From: Chitinophagales bacterium
GTDB taxonomy: Bacteria; Bacteroidota; Bacteroidia; Chitinophagales; UBA2359
Length of the DNA: 13,185 nt
NCBI GenBank assembly: GCA_020631035.1
Contig: JAHDIA010000065.1
Location: forward strand, 1-13,185
Direction: 5' to 3'
Under the pieces are notes generated by a model. The model did not search any database. It saw only the letters and a program-made list of their open reading frames with translations, and was not told where the DNA came from. Each line of letters starts with the position of its first letter. The first letter of the stretch is position 1. Both the position numbers and the translations under genes were made by a program. Positions 1 to 6,981 of the stretch are shown here, piece by piece.

Positions 1-166
1 TACTTGCATCATCTACCTTATCTCTCTCATCTGATTCATCAATGTTTTCTATTTTATCTATATCACCAGTTATGTTATGATCTTCTTTCTTACTTAATAA
101 TTTACAAGAACATAGATTTACAATCAAAATTAGGATTAGTACAAAGTATTTATTGTTACCTTTCAT
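1..166 (-). CDS. Lipoprotein, N-terminal part only (runs off the window)
   Basis: This is the first 55 codons of a minus-strand gene whose remainder lies before base 1. The ATG at 166-164 overlaps the TGA of the preceding gene (165-163) as ATGA, so translation is probably coupled. The product begins with MKGNNK, then a hydrophobic stretch (residues 7-18), then L-C-S-C with Cys21 as the likely lipidated residue, a typical lipoprotein signal. After it comes a very polar, acidic stretch rich in Asp, Glu and Lys, like the flexible tether of a surface or outer-membrane lipoprotein. No family can be named from so short a piece. It is the fourth gene of the cassette starting at 3958, and its placement next to another lipoprotein suggests a shared job at the cell envelope. 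Confidence 0.75.
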   Translation of the reverse strand, partial: MKGNNKYFVLILILIVNLCSCKLLSKKEDHNITGDIDKIENIDESDERDKVDDAS

Positions 167-1290
167 TTCCATTCTTGCAATAAAGATTCTACAGGCAATA
201 GTTCTATTAAAGAAAGCTTACTATATTGTCTCTTTTTACAAATGGCTACACTCAATTCATCCTTAAATTCTATAAACAATGGTGGTATTTTAGCATCCAC
301 TTTTTGTTGTAATTTTTGTTCTCTTAGTATTTTGCCGCTTTGGTCTAATGTTACAACACCAACATCCCAAGTATTTTCATTGTTTTGAGTTAAGTTCAAT
401 ACTACAAAATTCCCCTCAAATGCTCTAACATCACAAATTTTCCATTTTGAATACTGTTTTTCCCAAACAACATCACCTTCATTAGAAAGTAGCAATATTT
501 TCTGAACATTGTTTATTCTGTCTGTACCAAACATTAATATGTTGTTCTTTAGTTGAACAAGCTGGGGAGCATATATAGATTCTATATTTTTCTTCCATAC
601 CTCTCCTAAGTCTTCATTTAGCTTTACAATTTGTATAGCATCTTTGTCTTTTTCAAAGAGCGTTGTCTCATTCAGTAACAAAACAGAACCATCTGGTAAT
701 ACAAAAACATCTTGTGGCAGTGCCGTTTCTTGTCCTTCTATTGTTACTTCTTTGAGAATTTCTCCTTCTGTATTTATTTTTTTAATAAGTGCATTTATTC
801 TACTTTCTTTTTTTATCAACTCATTTGCTACATACAATACATTCTTATCTGGCAAAGTGCGTATCAAACAATTGATTTGTGGATATTTAATTTGTTTAAA
901 ATCTTTTGACCATAAAGTCTTTTTTGTAGAAGGATCATATTTATGTAAAGTATTGTGTTGTTCTTTAATATTATGGGTATAGAAATTATCTGTAAGTACA
1001 AAAGATACTGCTTCCATTTCAAGTAAATCATTGACTCTCTGTTCTATCTGAAAACTATCTTTGATACTTCCTGTATCATCTATTTGAAAAATATTGACAG
1101 TTGGATTACTTTTTTCACCTACAACTGTAGCATTACTCACTATAAATAGATCATCATTTTGCTTTTTCATTGTAAGTACTCTATCTATTTCTAGTTTTGG
1201 GCTAGTTGCTTGTTTCACCTCTGTTTGGCTAACTGTTGTACAATGGGAAAAGCTTAAGAATAAGAATAAAATAAAATACTTTTTTTTCAT
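163..1290 (-). CDS. Probable lipoprotein with beta-propeller-like repeats, unknown function
   Basis: The 375-residue product starts MKKK followed by a Phe/Leu-rich hydrophobic segment (residues 5-15) and Cys17, preceded by F-S-H. This is a loose lipobox, acceptable in Bacteroidota but not canonical, so lipidation is likely rather than certain. The rest is beta-rich, with recurring patterns of hydrophobic strands, G-E-I/V and a following W-x-K (for example GEVWKK near residue 230, and GDVVWEKQY), as in PQQ-like or WD-type propellers. No catalytic motif is visible. The ATG at 1290-1288 overlaps the TGA of the upstream peptidase-like gene (1289-1287), and its own TGA overlaps the next lipoprotein start. 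This strict coupling suggests it acts with the upstream gene; a periplasmic immunity or surface-partner role is inference only. Confidence 0.8.
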   Translation of the reverse strand: MKKKYFILFLFLSFSHCTTVSQTEVKQATSPKLEIDRVLTMKKQNDDLFIVSNATVVGEKSNPTVNIFQIDDTGSIKDSFQIEQRVNDLLEMEAVSFVLTDNFYTHNIKEQHNTLHKYDPSTKKTLWSKDFKQIKYPQINCLIRTLPDKNVLYVANELIKKESRINALIKKINTEGEILKEVTIEGQETALPQDVFVLPDGSVLLLNETTLFEKDKDAIQIVKLNEDLGEVWKKNIESIYAPQLVQLKNNILMFGTDRINNVQKILLLSNEGDVVWEKQYSKWKICDVRAFEGNFVVLNLTQNNENTWDVGVVTLDQSGKILREQKLQQKVDAKIPPLFIEFKDELSVAICKKRQYSKLSLIELLPVESLLQEWK

Positions 1291-2360
1291 AATTTCTTTG
1301 ATTCTCTTATTTGAGTAATTATCCAGTCACTACCTCCATCATTACGATAAAGACGCTTATTCTTACAATCACAGTAATAACGTGAATTAGTATATGCATT
1401 GTCACAAATATCAAAATATATTTTACCATTTTCCTTTCCTGTTCCTACAATTACAGCAAAGTGGTCTGTTGTTAAATCATCATTAGCATAGGAGCCATGA
1501 TAATCCAAACCAACCATTATGGGAATGGAACTCTTCAAAGCTGTCTTAAGATACTCCATTCCTTGGTTGAAACCATCTTCTTGATAACCAGAAGTCATTC
1601 CAGCAACGTCATCTGCCACATATAACTGATAAATATGGTCGTTTACTTCTTTCGTCCCATCCCACATTTTATTCCATCTTTCAGATTTGACCCAATATCC
1701 TAGTCCTTTTAATTCTTCTAGCGCATAATGATAACACTCTGGAGAACTTTCCCAGCTCAATGAAGAACCATACCTTACTTTACTTGCCTCATCAACCATA
1801 GGAGCAAGTGTTGGCCAATCTTCAGCATTGCAAACACAATAATCAAAAACAACCTTTACTCTTCCGCAATGTACATCCTTATACTCACCAGTATTCCATT
1901 TATCATCTGTATTGTCATTGGCATAAAAATCTATATAAAACTCTTTATCTTCATCTCCCTTTATTTCTATTTCTACTTCTATCTCTGTATCATATTTCCC
2001 ATCTATTTGTTGATCTCCAATAAGTTTAATATTAGGGTCATTTTCTTCTGATATTTTTATATCAATCAATCCATCATCATCTTTGCTCTTTGCACCTCCC
2101 TGCTTAATTGTAAAAGGTAGTTTGAATTTTCTTTTTTCAGTACTCAACTGCCAAACTTTGAACGTTCGTTTGTCGGCATCTAAATAGTCTGACAATTCAA
2201 CTTCTTCATCGCTCAAAGTTAATTCTTCTTCGTCAACCTCATAATTTTCTGGATCTTTAAATTTTACAATAGGTAAAAACTCATCCCACACTATGTCAAA
2301 AGAAGCCAACATTGACTGCCCGTTTACAGTTACTCTGGAACTAACATTTTCTAAAATCAT
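1287..2360 (-). CDS. Leaderless protein with C-terminal papain-like (Cys-His-Asp) peptidase domain
   Basis: The 357-residue product has no signal peptide or membrane segment. Residues 1-175 are acidic and beta-rich and look like one or two Ig-like or adaptor domains. Residues 176-357 look like a cysteine peptidase or amidase of the papain/C39/NlpC-like fold: ECYHYALEELK puts Cys209 at the N-cap of a helix, TDHFAVIVGTG puts His300 at a strand start, and YFDICDNA offers Asp317 (or Asn321) as third residue. This order and spacing are typical of the fold, but the exact family is not recognised. Four further cysteines (165, 175, 177, 319) and the CDC near 330-332 may matter for metal binding or disulphides. 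It follows the repeat protein by 59 bp and overlaps the lipoprotein downstream by 4 bp. A secreted effector or toxin enzyme fits, but substrate (protein or peptidoglycan) cannot be told. Confidence 0.8.
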   Translation of the reverse strand: MILENVSSRVTVNGQSMLASFDIVWDEFLPIVKFKDPENYEVDEEELTLSDEEVELSDYLDADKRTFKVWQLSTEKRKFKLPFTIKQGGAKSKDDDGLIDIKISEENDPNIKLIGDQQIDGKYDTEIEVEIEIKGDEDKEFYIDFYANDNTDDKWNTGEYKDVHCGRVKVVFDYCVCNAEDWPTLAPMVDEASKVRYGSSLSWESSPECYHYALEELKGLGYWVKSERWNKMWDGTKEVNDHIYQLYVADDVAGMTSGYQEDGFNQGMEYLKTALKSSIPIMVGLDYHGSYANDDLTTDHFAVIVGTGKENGKIYFDICDNAYTNSRYYCDCKNKRLYRNDGGSDWIITQIRESKKL

Positions 2361-2419
2361 TTAATTTTATTTTTCAAATTCACACATTAATTTTGTCCAA
2401 CTCCTTATACTTAGCACTG

Positions 2420-3958
2420 TTATTCTTGGGTCGGAATGATTTTCAACAATATCTTCTCCATATCACTACCAATGGTATAGTCACTCAAGGTATCATTTTC
2501 CAAACGATTGCCCATATATTCGAAATCAACCTTTTCATTGTTAAGACTCAAATCCATTGTCTCCCCTACTGAGTTCGCAGTCTCAACCACCAAGTAGACC
2601 TCACTCCCCACCTTAATCTCATTTATCGGTTCTCCCTCTTTATTGGTGATGTAAAAATCTAGTAGTTTTTTCTCTTCTTCCTCCTCCTCCTCAAGCTCTG
2701 GCTTCAAGACCTTCAACAAAATCCGCTCTGTACTACTGCCAATGGTATACCCACTCAATATATCATTTTCCAAACGCTGCCCCTGATACTCAAAATCAGC
2801 CTCCTTATTGGCTAAGTTTAAGTTCATTGTTTCCCCCACCAAATTCAAGGTCTTAACCACCAAATACACCTCATTACCCACCTCAACATCGCTTATCCGT
2901 TCTCCTTGCTTATTGGTAATGTAAAAATCTAAGAGTTTTTTCACCTCTTCCTCCTCTTCGGGTTCTTCTTGATAGGGCGGGTCGTCAGGTGGAGCAGACG
3001 AGGCCGTCTTACTTACTCCATACAATTTCCTCATTGGTGTCCAAATACCTGTTAAATTGCCTTCAGGCTGAATAGTCATTGGTGTGGGAATAACATCATC
3101 AAAAGAGCCCAAATCAATATAGCTGGCTCTCATTGCTTGCTCTTCTACACTATGGAGTCCAGAAAAATACAATTGTTGAGACTTGAATCCATTTTTGATT
3201 CCTTTGACAGTCAACAACTTCCAACCGCTGCTATTCATCCCAAAAATCAATCCCACTCCTACCTCTTTGCTATCTCGGAGTTCTAGCACAGAAGTTTGAA
3301 ATAGTTGCGCTAGTTCAAACCTATCATAGGTCAATATTTTTTGGATAGTGGAGTTAACTGATATGGGAAACAAAATTCGCCCACCATTGTAAATATATCT
3401 AGCTACTTTTAAAGCAGTAGGCGAAAGTTCTAAGTCTTTGCGTATGTCCAAATCCATTAGCGCATTACCAAAAGTTTTGACAGCAGCATTGGTCACCCAA
3501 GCATCTTTTGATGTCTCGCCATAATCTATTACTTCAAAAAATTCGCTTTGAATGTTAGCCCCCATTCTAAGCAATCTTGCAAATAAATCTTGCCGAAAAG
3601 AGAGACTCATTTGTACCATTTCTTCAATAGGTTTTTTATTTTTCCGCCTATCTTCTAAATGAAGCAACAATGTTCTGCCCTCCTCTTCAAGCATTCTTAT
3701 AATAATTGCAATATCCGTCCCCCAAAGTGTTGTTTTATTATATAGCAAGCCTGTTTGCCTTCCAACACTTTCCAAAAACTTCACTGCTTCAAAGGTATTT
3801 TTTGCAGGCAAGGCACAATAATATTTATTGGGTTGATGATCTATGTGCAAATCAGTTCCCATTTGCTTAGCTAAAGCAATTGTTCCATTAAAATTCATGT
3901 CAAAATATTCTAAAAAATAAAAAGGATTATTTTTAATTAGAAGTAGTTTCTCTCTCAA
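2420..3958 (-). CDS. Unknown protein with two C-terminal 90-residue tandem repeats
   Basis: The 512-residue product has three parts. Residues 1-315 are an apparently globular cytosolic-type region with no family I recognise; there is no signal peptide. Residues 316-340 are a Pro/Glu-rich linker. Residues 341-512 hold two repeats, each beginning KLLDFYITNK and ending near ILLK, separated by a poly-Glu linker. By my count they are identical at 53 of 80 aligned positions. The pattern, short beta strands around EVYLVV and RLEND-LS-YTIGS, suggests an Ig-like fold, of a kind I associate with Bacteroidota effector or adaptor proteins of contractile or type VI-like systems; that link is from memory and unverified. 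The start drawn here is a TTG (3958-3956) just after AGGTGG; an ATG at 3898 (residue 21) is the main alternative. It heads the minus-strand cassette. Confidence 0.75.
   Translation of the reverse strand: MREKLLLIKNNPFYFLEYFDMNFNGTIALAKQMGTDLHIDHQPNKYYCALPAKNTFEAVKFLESVGRQTGLLYNKTTLWGTDIAIIIRMLEEEGRTLLLHLEDRRKNKKPIEEMVQMSLSFRQDLFARLLRMGANIQSEFFEVIDYGETSKDAWVTNAAVKTFGNALMDLDIRKDLELSPTALKVARYIYNGGRILFPISVNSTIQKILTYDRFELAQLFQTSVLELRDSKEVGVGLIFGMNSSGWKLLTVKGIKNGFKSQQLYFSGLHSVEEQAMRASYIDLGSFDDVIPTPMTIQPEGNLTGIWTPMRKLYGVSKTASSAPPDDPPYQEEPEEEEEVKKLLDFYITNKQGERISDVEVGNEVYLVVKTLNLVGETMNLNLANKEADFEYQGQRLENDILSGYTIGSSTERILLKVLKPELEEEEEEEKKLLDFYITNKEGEPINEIKVGSEVYLVVETANSVGETMDLSLNNEKVDFEYMGNRLENDTLSDYTIGSDMEKILLKIIPTQE
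2429..2668 (-). repeat. In-gene tandem repeat, copy 2
   Basis: This encodes residues 431-510 of the 512-residue protein. Identical blocks shared with copy 1 include KLLDFYITNK, EVYLVV, VGETM, RLEND and YTIGS. Differences fall mostly on charged, probably surface, positions, as expected for two domains of the same fold. Confidence 0.9.
2699..2938 (-). repeat. In-gene tandem repeat, copy 1
   Basis: This stretch encodes residues 341-420 of the 512-residue protein, from KLLDFYITNK to the last strand. It pairs with the copy 270 bp downstream in the gene. The exact 90-codon period includes an acidic linker. The repeat is visible in the DNA as well as the protein, so the duplication is fairly recent or kept by selection. 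Confidence 0.9.
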
Positions 3959-3959
3959 T

Positions 3960-3982
3960 TTTCCACCTGATACAGGTGGAAA
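3960..3982. promoter_or_regulatory. Perfect 10-bp inverted repeat over the start of the repeat-protein gene
   Basis: TTTCCACCTG (3960-3969) and CAGGTGGAAA (3973-3982) form a perfect dyad with a 3-nt ATA centre. On the minus strand the downstream arm contains AGGTGG, a possible ribosome-binding site 4 nt before the TTG start at 3958. In RNA the hairpin would hide that site. On DNA the dyad could instead be an operator. It has a short T-run (3985-3989) on the plus-strand side, but no plus-strand gene ends here, so a terminator is less likely. Confidence 0.5.
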
Positions 3983-4113
3983 CCTTTTTGCCTATAAATG
4001 CAAAATTCCATTCGGCAAATTAACAAATAAAATTTATTTAAATATTTTGTTTACCAACATATTTTCAAGCTGAGATTTATATAGAAGCGACAAGGCACCC
4101 AAACAACATAAGC

Positions 4114-4190
4114 TACGCCCGATAGTAGCGAAAAGCCTTGTAAGGGCAGTGCTTGCACCTGCCCACAAGCTTGTAGCGGATAGCGGGGAG
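4114..4190 (-). repeat. Intergenic repeat, copy A
   Basis: Read on the minus strand, the element starts CTCCCCGCTATCCGCT (4190-4175) and ends CGCTACTATCGGGCGTA (4130-4114). Both blocks recur, each with a single mismatch, in the opposite orientation at 6766-6781 and 6881-6897. The 44 nt between the blocks differ from the other copy and contain a hairpin. It is REP-like: short, non-coding and GC-richer than its surroundings. Confidence 0.75.
4137..4169 (-). terminator. Hairpin downstream of the NTF2-like lipoprotein gene
   Basis: CTTGT/ACAAG and GGGCAG/CTGCCC arms (4137-4141 with 4165-4169, and 4144-4149 with 4159-4164) enclose a further TGC/GCA pairing. The structure lies about 125 bp beyond the end of the minus-strand operon and is followed on that strand by GGCTTTTC. 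It may end transcription, but the T-run is short and the hairpin may simply belong to the repeat. Confidence 0.35.
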
Positions 4191-4293
4191 ACAATATCGG
4201 TCGAAGCCCCCCCAACGTTCCGTCCAAAAACAAAAATTCAGAATCCTAAATCTTCAATTTTGAATCCTAAATTTTCAACCTTCAATTTACTCC

Positions 4294-4698
4294 TCACAAA
4301 GCCTTCAAACTAATCGTACTATTGATTAGCCATTCGTCATTTTGATGTAACAAATAAATTTCGGTCTGAACTTCACCATTGATTTCGGTTCGGGCTTGGG
4401 CGGTATATTGGTCGTGCTCTATGTCCAGTATTTCATATTTATAAATATGATCTACGGGTATGGACATAGCAGACTCTAAAGCATTGTCAGAGGCATAGCG
4501 AGCTGCCATAGGAATGTCTTCGGCTTGGAGGGCGTCTAAAAAGGCAACCAAATACCCTTCGATTTGTTGGGTATGTTTGATTTTATTGCGGCTACTGTCT
4601 CCCTGTTTGGTTTGCATACAACCAAAATATTTGGACAAACACAAAAAGAACAAGGCGCACAATACCACAAATTTGGTGATTGTGTTTAGGCGCATCAT
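4294..4698 (-). CDS. Small lipoprotein, NTF2/DUF4878-like
   Basis: The 134-residue product has a hydrophobic leader (residues 8-22) and Y-F-G-C with Cys27 as probable lipidation site. The mature part has the outline of small NTF2-like proteins of the DUF4878 kind: a first helix with YLVAFLDALQAEDIPMAARYAS (residues about 49-70, an FLxALQxxDxxxAxxY pattern), then strands ending in a short NDEWLIN segment before the C-terminus. Such domains usually bind ligands or partners rather than catalyse, and no active site is visible. The ATG at 4698-4696 overlaps the TGA of the L,D-transpeptidase gene (4697-4695), so the two are probably made together. A role in helping or regulating that envelope enzyme is inference. 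The family assignment rests on pattern, not on a database match. Confidence 0.75.
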   Translation of the reverse strand: MMRLNTITKFVVLCALFFLCLSKYFGCMQTKQGDSSRNKIKHTQQIEGYLVAFLDALQAEDIPMAARYASDNALESAMSIPVDHIYKYEILDIEHDQYTAQARTEINGEVQTEIYLLHQNDEWLINSTISLKAL

Positions 4699-5492
4699 TT
4701 TACATTATAAATATACGTTCCATCTGATTTTACGGAGACTTTCGGCAATTGTTTGTTTTTTTCAAAATATTCAAAGCCTTCTTTTAAATTGTCCCAAAAA
4801 GCAATCAGCTTGGTATTTTTTCTTTCAAGATACGATTTAATCTTAAATCGAAGCGTATTCATTTTGCAAGGGAAAATATGAACGGGAATTTTTCGCTGTC
4901 CCGATTGGTGCGCCCGCCACGCCATCCAGTACAATTCTTCTATCTTTTCGTCGGTGATGGCAACACAGCCAATAGAGGCACACCCTCCGTGAATCATAAT
5001 CCAATCTCCTGGGCTTGCGGGATTGGTCGTCAAAATTTTATCGGACTGATTGGGATAATTCAATTTAAGTGACAAATGGTATTTGCTCTTGGGATTGAAC
5101 ATCGAAATTTTGTAAAAGCCCTCTGGCACTTGGCGGTCTCCCTCTTGGCGTTTGGGACCCAATTCGCCCGATGCTGCACAAATAGAATATTCCCGCAATT
5201 TGATGTATTCTTTTTGTTCCTTTGGTTTTGCCCACACCTCCACTATTTCCTCAAATTTAAATACCCGAATAAAAAGTCGGGTGTTGGGAAAATTCAAATT
5301 GTTTTCGGCAAATAACTCTTCTATTTCTTCCCCAACATTGATGCCTGCCTGCTTGACCCTATCTGCCGAAACAGCTCGGGCAACAGAAGGTTGTGAACAA
5401 CTCGTCCACACCAAACTCCCCAGTATGATGATACAAAGTAAAAGTGGAAAAGTTTTAAGCCTTCCCGTCCACATAGTCTTGTAGGTAGGCAT
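4695..5492 (-). CDS. L,D-transpeptidase family (YkuD/YafK-like) lipoprotein
   Basis: The 265-residue product carries a lipoprotein signal (hydrophobic residues 15-29, then W-T-S-C with Cys32). The catalytic YkuD domain is clear: GPKRQEGDRQVPEGFY (112-127) is typical of the YafK subgroup, and IMIHGGCASIGCVAI (165-179) is the HGG...S-x-G-C motif, giving His168 and nucleophile Cys176. Family members act in the periplasm, forming or cleaving L,D-bonds of peptidoglycan or attaching proteins to it; YafK of E. coli is known to release the Braun lipoprotein. About 85 residues after the catalytic Cys form a charged helical tail. The start drawn overlaps the upstream oxidoreductase gene by 38 bp; an ATG at 5474 (residue 7) would shorten the overlap and still leave a good signal. 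It overlaps the downstream lipoprotein by 4 bp. Confidence 0.9.
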   Translation of the reverse strand: MPTYKTMWTGRLKTFPLLLCIIILGSLVWTSCSQPSVARAVSADRVKQAGINVGEEIEELFAENNLNFPNTRLFIRVFKFEEIVEVWAKPKEQKEYIKLREYSICAASGELGPKRQEGDRQVPEGFYKISMFNPKSKYHLSLKLNYPNQSDKILTTNPASPGDWIMIHGGCASIGCVAITDEKIEELYWMAWRAHQSGQRKIPVHIFPCKMNTLRFKIKSYLERKNTKLIAFWDNLKEGFEYFEKNKQLPKVSVKSDGTYIYNVK

Positions 5493-6672
5493 AATGTTCT
5501 GTCAAGCTTCCGTTTTTAGCAATGCTCGCCAAATCTATAACGTCACTTTGGTCCTTCATCATCTCTTCAATAACCGATTTGTGCAACATTTCTCCAAAAT
5601 CTTTAGAAGCATCTCTGGGCAATTCGTTGGGTAAATTGTCAACTGCCATTACATCTATGCTGTTTTGAGAGTATTTTTCAACCTCTTTTTCTGTAATAGG
5701 ATCATAGCCATATACATCGTCTCCAATCTTGGAAGGACGAATGGTTGAAGGAACTGACGAATCTGGTGCAATGTCACAAGTTACATCAGCAATGACTTTG
5801 ATGTTAAAGTCTGGGCTTTTCATATCTTCTTTGGTAAAATACACTGGTCCTTTGGGGTCCCAGTAAATACCATTGATGAATACATCGGCTGTTCGGGTAT
5901 AATCAAAAAAGTCGCAGCAGTAGTTTTGTGGATTGTCGTAAAAATCTGATCTATCGTACTGATTGCTCTCTTTGTGTTTGTAAAAATCATCGTACTTCAA
6001 ATGTACATAAACTGCTTCGTCAAATTTCTCTGTCAGAAATTCTTGTGGGCTTACTTCTCGAATGCCCATTGCATCCAAAGTTTCCTTGGCTCCATAAGCG
6101 ACCTTACCTGTTCCTGTACTCACAATCTTAATAGGCGGAAATGTTGTTTCCCTGTAAATTTCTTGAATGGCGGCAAAGTCTTTGCACTTGTGAGCAGCCT
6201 CCAAAAAGAATGCTCCCGTCTTCAAACCATACGCACGCAATCCATTGTGCGCTCCTACGATTCCAGCATAACGACCAAAACCAATGATGCGCCCTCCCTT
6301 TTCATTTTTGAGGGTTTCGTAATCGACCATCTGAATGTTTTTGGCGAGTATGGCTTGCAACAATTTTCGGTTGTAGGGCTGTTTTTTGATGGTGTGCGAA
6401 AAGAAATAATAGGTTTTGCCTTCCATCAATTGTTCAATGGGCACTTCTTTGACTCCCATCAAAACTTCACGGTCCGACATATCCTCCTGTAGGCTAATAC
6501 CTTCCGCCTCATATTCTTCATCTTTGTAGCAACGAATGGGCGACGGTTGCACCACTATGTCCAAATTGGGATACCGATTCATAAACTCCCGACATTGTTT
6601 GGGCGTTATGGGTACTCTCGAATCGGGTGGCACTTTGCCTTCTCTTATCAATCCTATTTTTAGCATTTTCAT
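5455..6672 (-). CDS. Saccharopine dehydrogenase-like (lysine-forming) NAD-dependent oxidoreductase
   Basis: The protein (405 residues from the ATG at 6672) belongs to the alanine dehydrogenase/transhydrogenase/saccharopine dehydrogenase superfamily. The N-terminal part has KIGLIREGK and RVPITP; VKEVP places a Lys at residue 75 and FFSHTIKKQPYN a His at residue 93, matching the Lys77/His96 pair of yeast Lys1. A Rossmann nucleotide site follows at STGTGKVAYG (about 185-194), and IADVTCDI and MAVDNLPNELPR resemble the lysine-ketoglutarate reductase half of animal AASS. Established members interconvert saccharopine and lysine plus 2-oxoglutarate. Bacteria that make lysine through DapB do not need this for synthesis, so a catabolic or different substrate is possible. 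A TTG at 6678 and an ATG at 6666 are alternative starts; ATG 6672 fits the family best. First gene of an overlapping operon. Confidence 0.85.
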   Translation of the reverse strand: MKMLKIGLIREGKVPPDSRVPITPKQCREFMNRYPNLDIVVQPSPIRCYKDEEYEAEGISLQEDMSDREVLMGVKEVPIEQLMEGKTYYFFSHTIKKQPYNRKLLQAILAKNIQMVDYETLKNEKGGRIIGFGRYAGIVGAHNGLRAYGLKTGAFFLEAAHKCKDFAAIQEIYRETTFPPIKIVSTGTGKVAYGAKETLDAMGIREVSPQEFLTEKFDEAVYVHLKYDDFYKHKESNQYDRSDFYDNPQNYCCDFFDYTRTADVFINGIYWDPKGPVYFTKEDMKSPDFNIKVIADVTCDIAPDSSVPSTIRPSKIGDDVYGYDPITEKEVEKYSQNSIDVMAVDNLPNELPRDASKDFGEMLHKSVIEEMMKDQSDVIDLASIAKNGSLTEHYAYLQDYVDGKA

Positions 6673-6765
6673 ATACAATTGTGTTTGGTGTTCTTTGGCT
6701 ATTTGGTAAATTACTTGCTGATTTTTTTATTTGTACGGAACGTTTCAATCTTCGGGTGATGGTGA

Positions 6766-6897
6766 CTCCCCGCTATTCGCTTCTATGGCGGCTAAATCAT
6801 TTGCCCTAATTTATTTCGCATTCTCTGTACAGACAAGGCATGCCTTGTCTCTACGAAACGCTATGGTGGACCGCCATATCCGCTGCTATCGGGCGTA
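6766..6897 (+). repeat. Intergenic repeat, copy B (inverted relative to copy A)
   Basis: The element begins CTCCCCGCTATTCGCT (6766-6781) and ends CGCTGCTATCGGGCGTA (6881-6897), each one mismatch from copy A read on the other strand. The middle is 99 nt against 44 nt in copy A, and contains the first palindrome. TATGGCGG (6784-6791) and CCGCCATA (6871-6878) form an 8-bp inverted pair around it. The two copies face each other across the operon at 4294-6672. Confidence 0.75.
6831..6850. repeat. Perfect 20-nt palindrome 1, followed by CTAC
   Basis: AGACAAGGCA and its exact reverse complement TGCCTTGTCT abut with no loop. It shares the outer AGAC...GTCTCTAC frame with the second palindrome, while the 12 inner bases differ. 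This fits a family of mobile or RAYT-associated palindromic repeats that I recall from cyanobacteria and some Bacteroidota, in which the centre varies. Confidence 0.85.
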
Positions 6898-6957
6898 TTT
6901 TCGCATATTTTTGCCCTTCGTCGGCTCTTTTTCCATCCGCTACATCCTGCGCTTTTG

Positions 6958-6981
6958 TGTTTCCTGTTCTGTTTCCTGTTC
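6958..6981. repeat. Two tandem copies of a 12-bp unit
   Basis: TGTTTCCTGTTC occurs twice without a gap (6958-6969 and 6970-6981), immediately before the second palindrome. It looks like a small slippage or target-site-type duplication. Confidence 0.8.

Larger units (their letters stand above)
3959..4293. other. Gene-free spacer between two minus-strand operons
   Basis: This 335-bp stretch holds, in order, the dyad at 3960-3982, an AT-rich part (about 3990-4070) likely to carry the promoter of the cassette to its left although I find no full TAnnTTTG match, an intergenic repeat (4114-4190) with an internal hairpin, and a short 21-bp-period direct repeat in which GAATCCTAAAT occurs at 4241 and 4262. 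A 60-codon minus-strand frame at 4051-4233 lies wholly over the repeat and is not considered a gene. Confidence 0.7.

Noticed and set aside
644..982. Plus-strand open frames inside the lipoprotein gene
   Set aside because: They are antisense shadows; the minus-strand frame has a signal sequence, and both its ends overlap neighbouring genes as ATGA.
3960..3982. The dyad considered as a parS site
   Set aside because: parS is a continuous 14-16-bp palindrome with a central CACGTG; this dyad has a CACCTG-ATA-CAGGTG centre and sits far from parAB.
4051..4233. 60-codon minus-strand open frame in the spacer
   Set aside because: It lies over the intergenic repeat and its hairpin, and its composition (Pro, Leu, Cys, Gly) reflects GC-rich repeat sequence rather than a protein family.
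6518..6748. 76-codon minus-strand open frame upstream of the oxidoreductase
   Set aside because: It overlaps the conserved N-terminus of the oxidoreductase in another frame and has no recognisable content.
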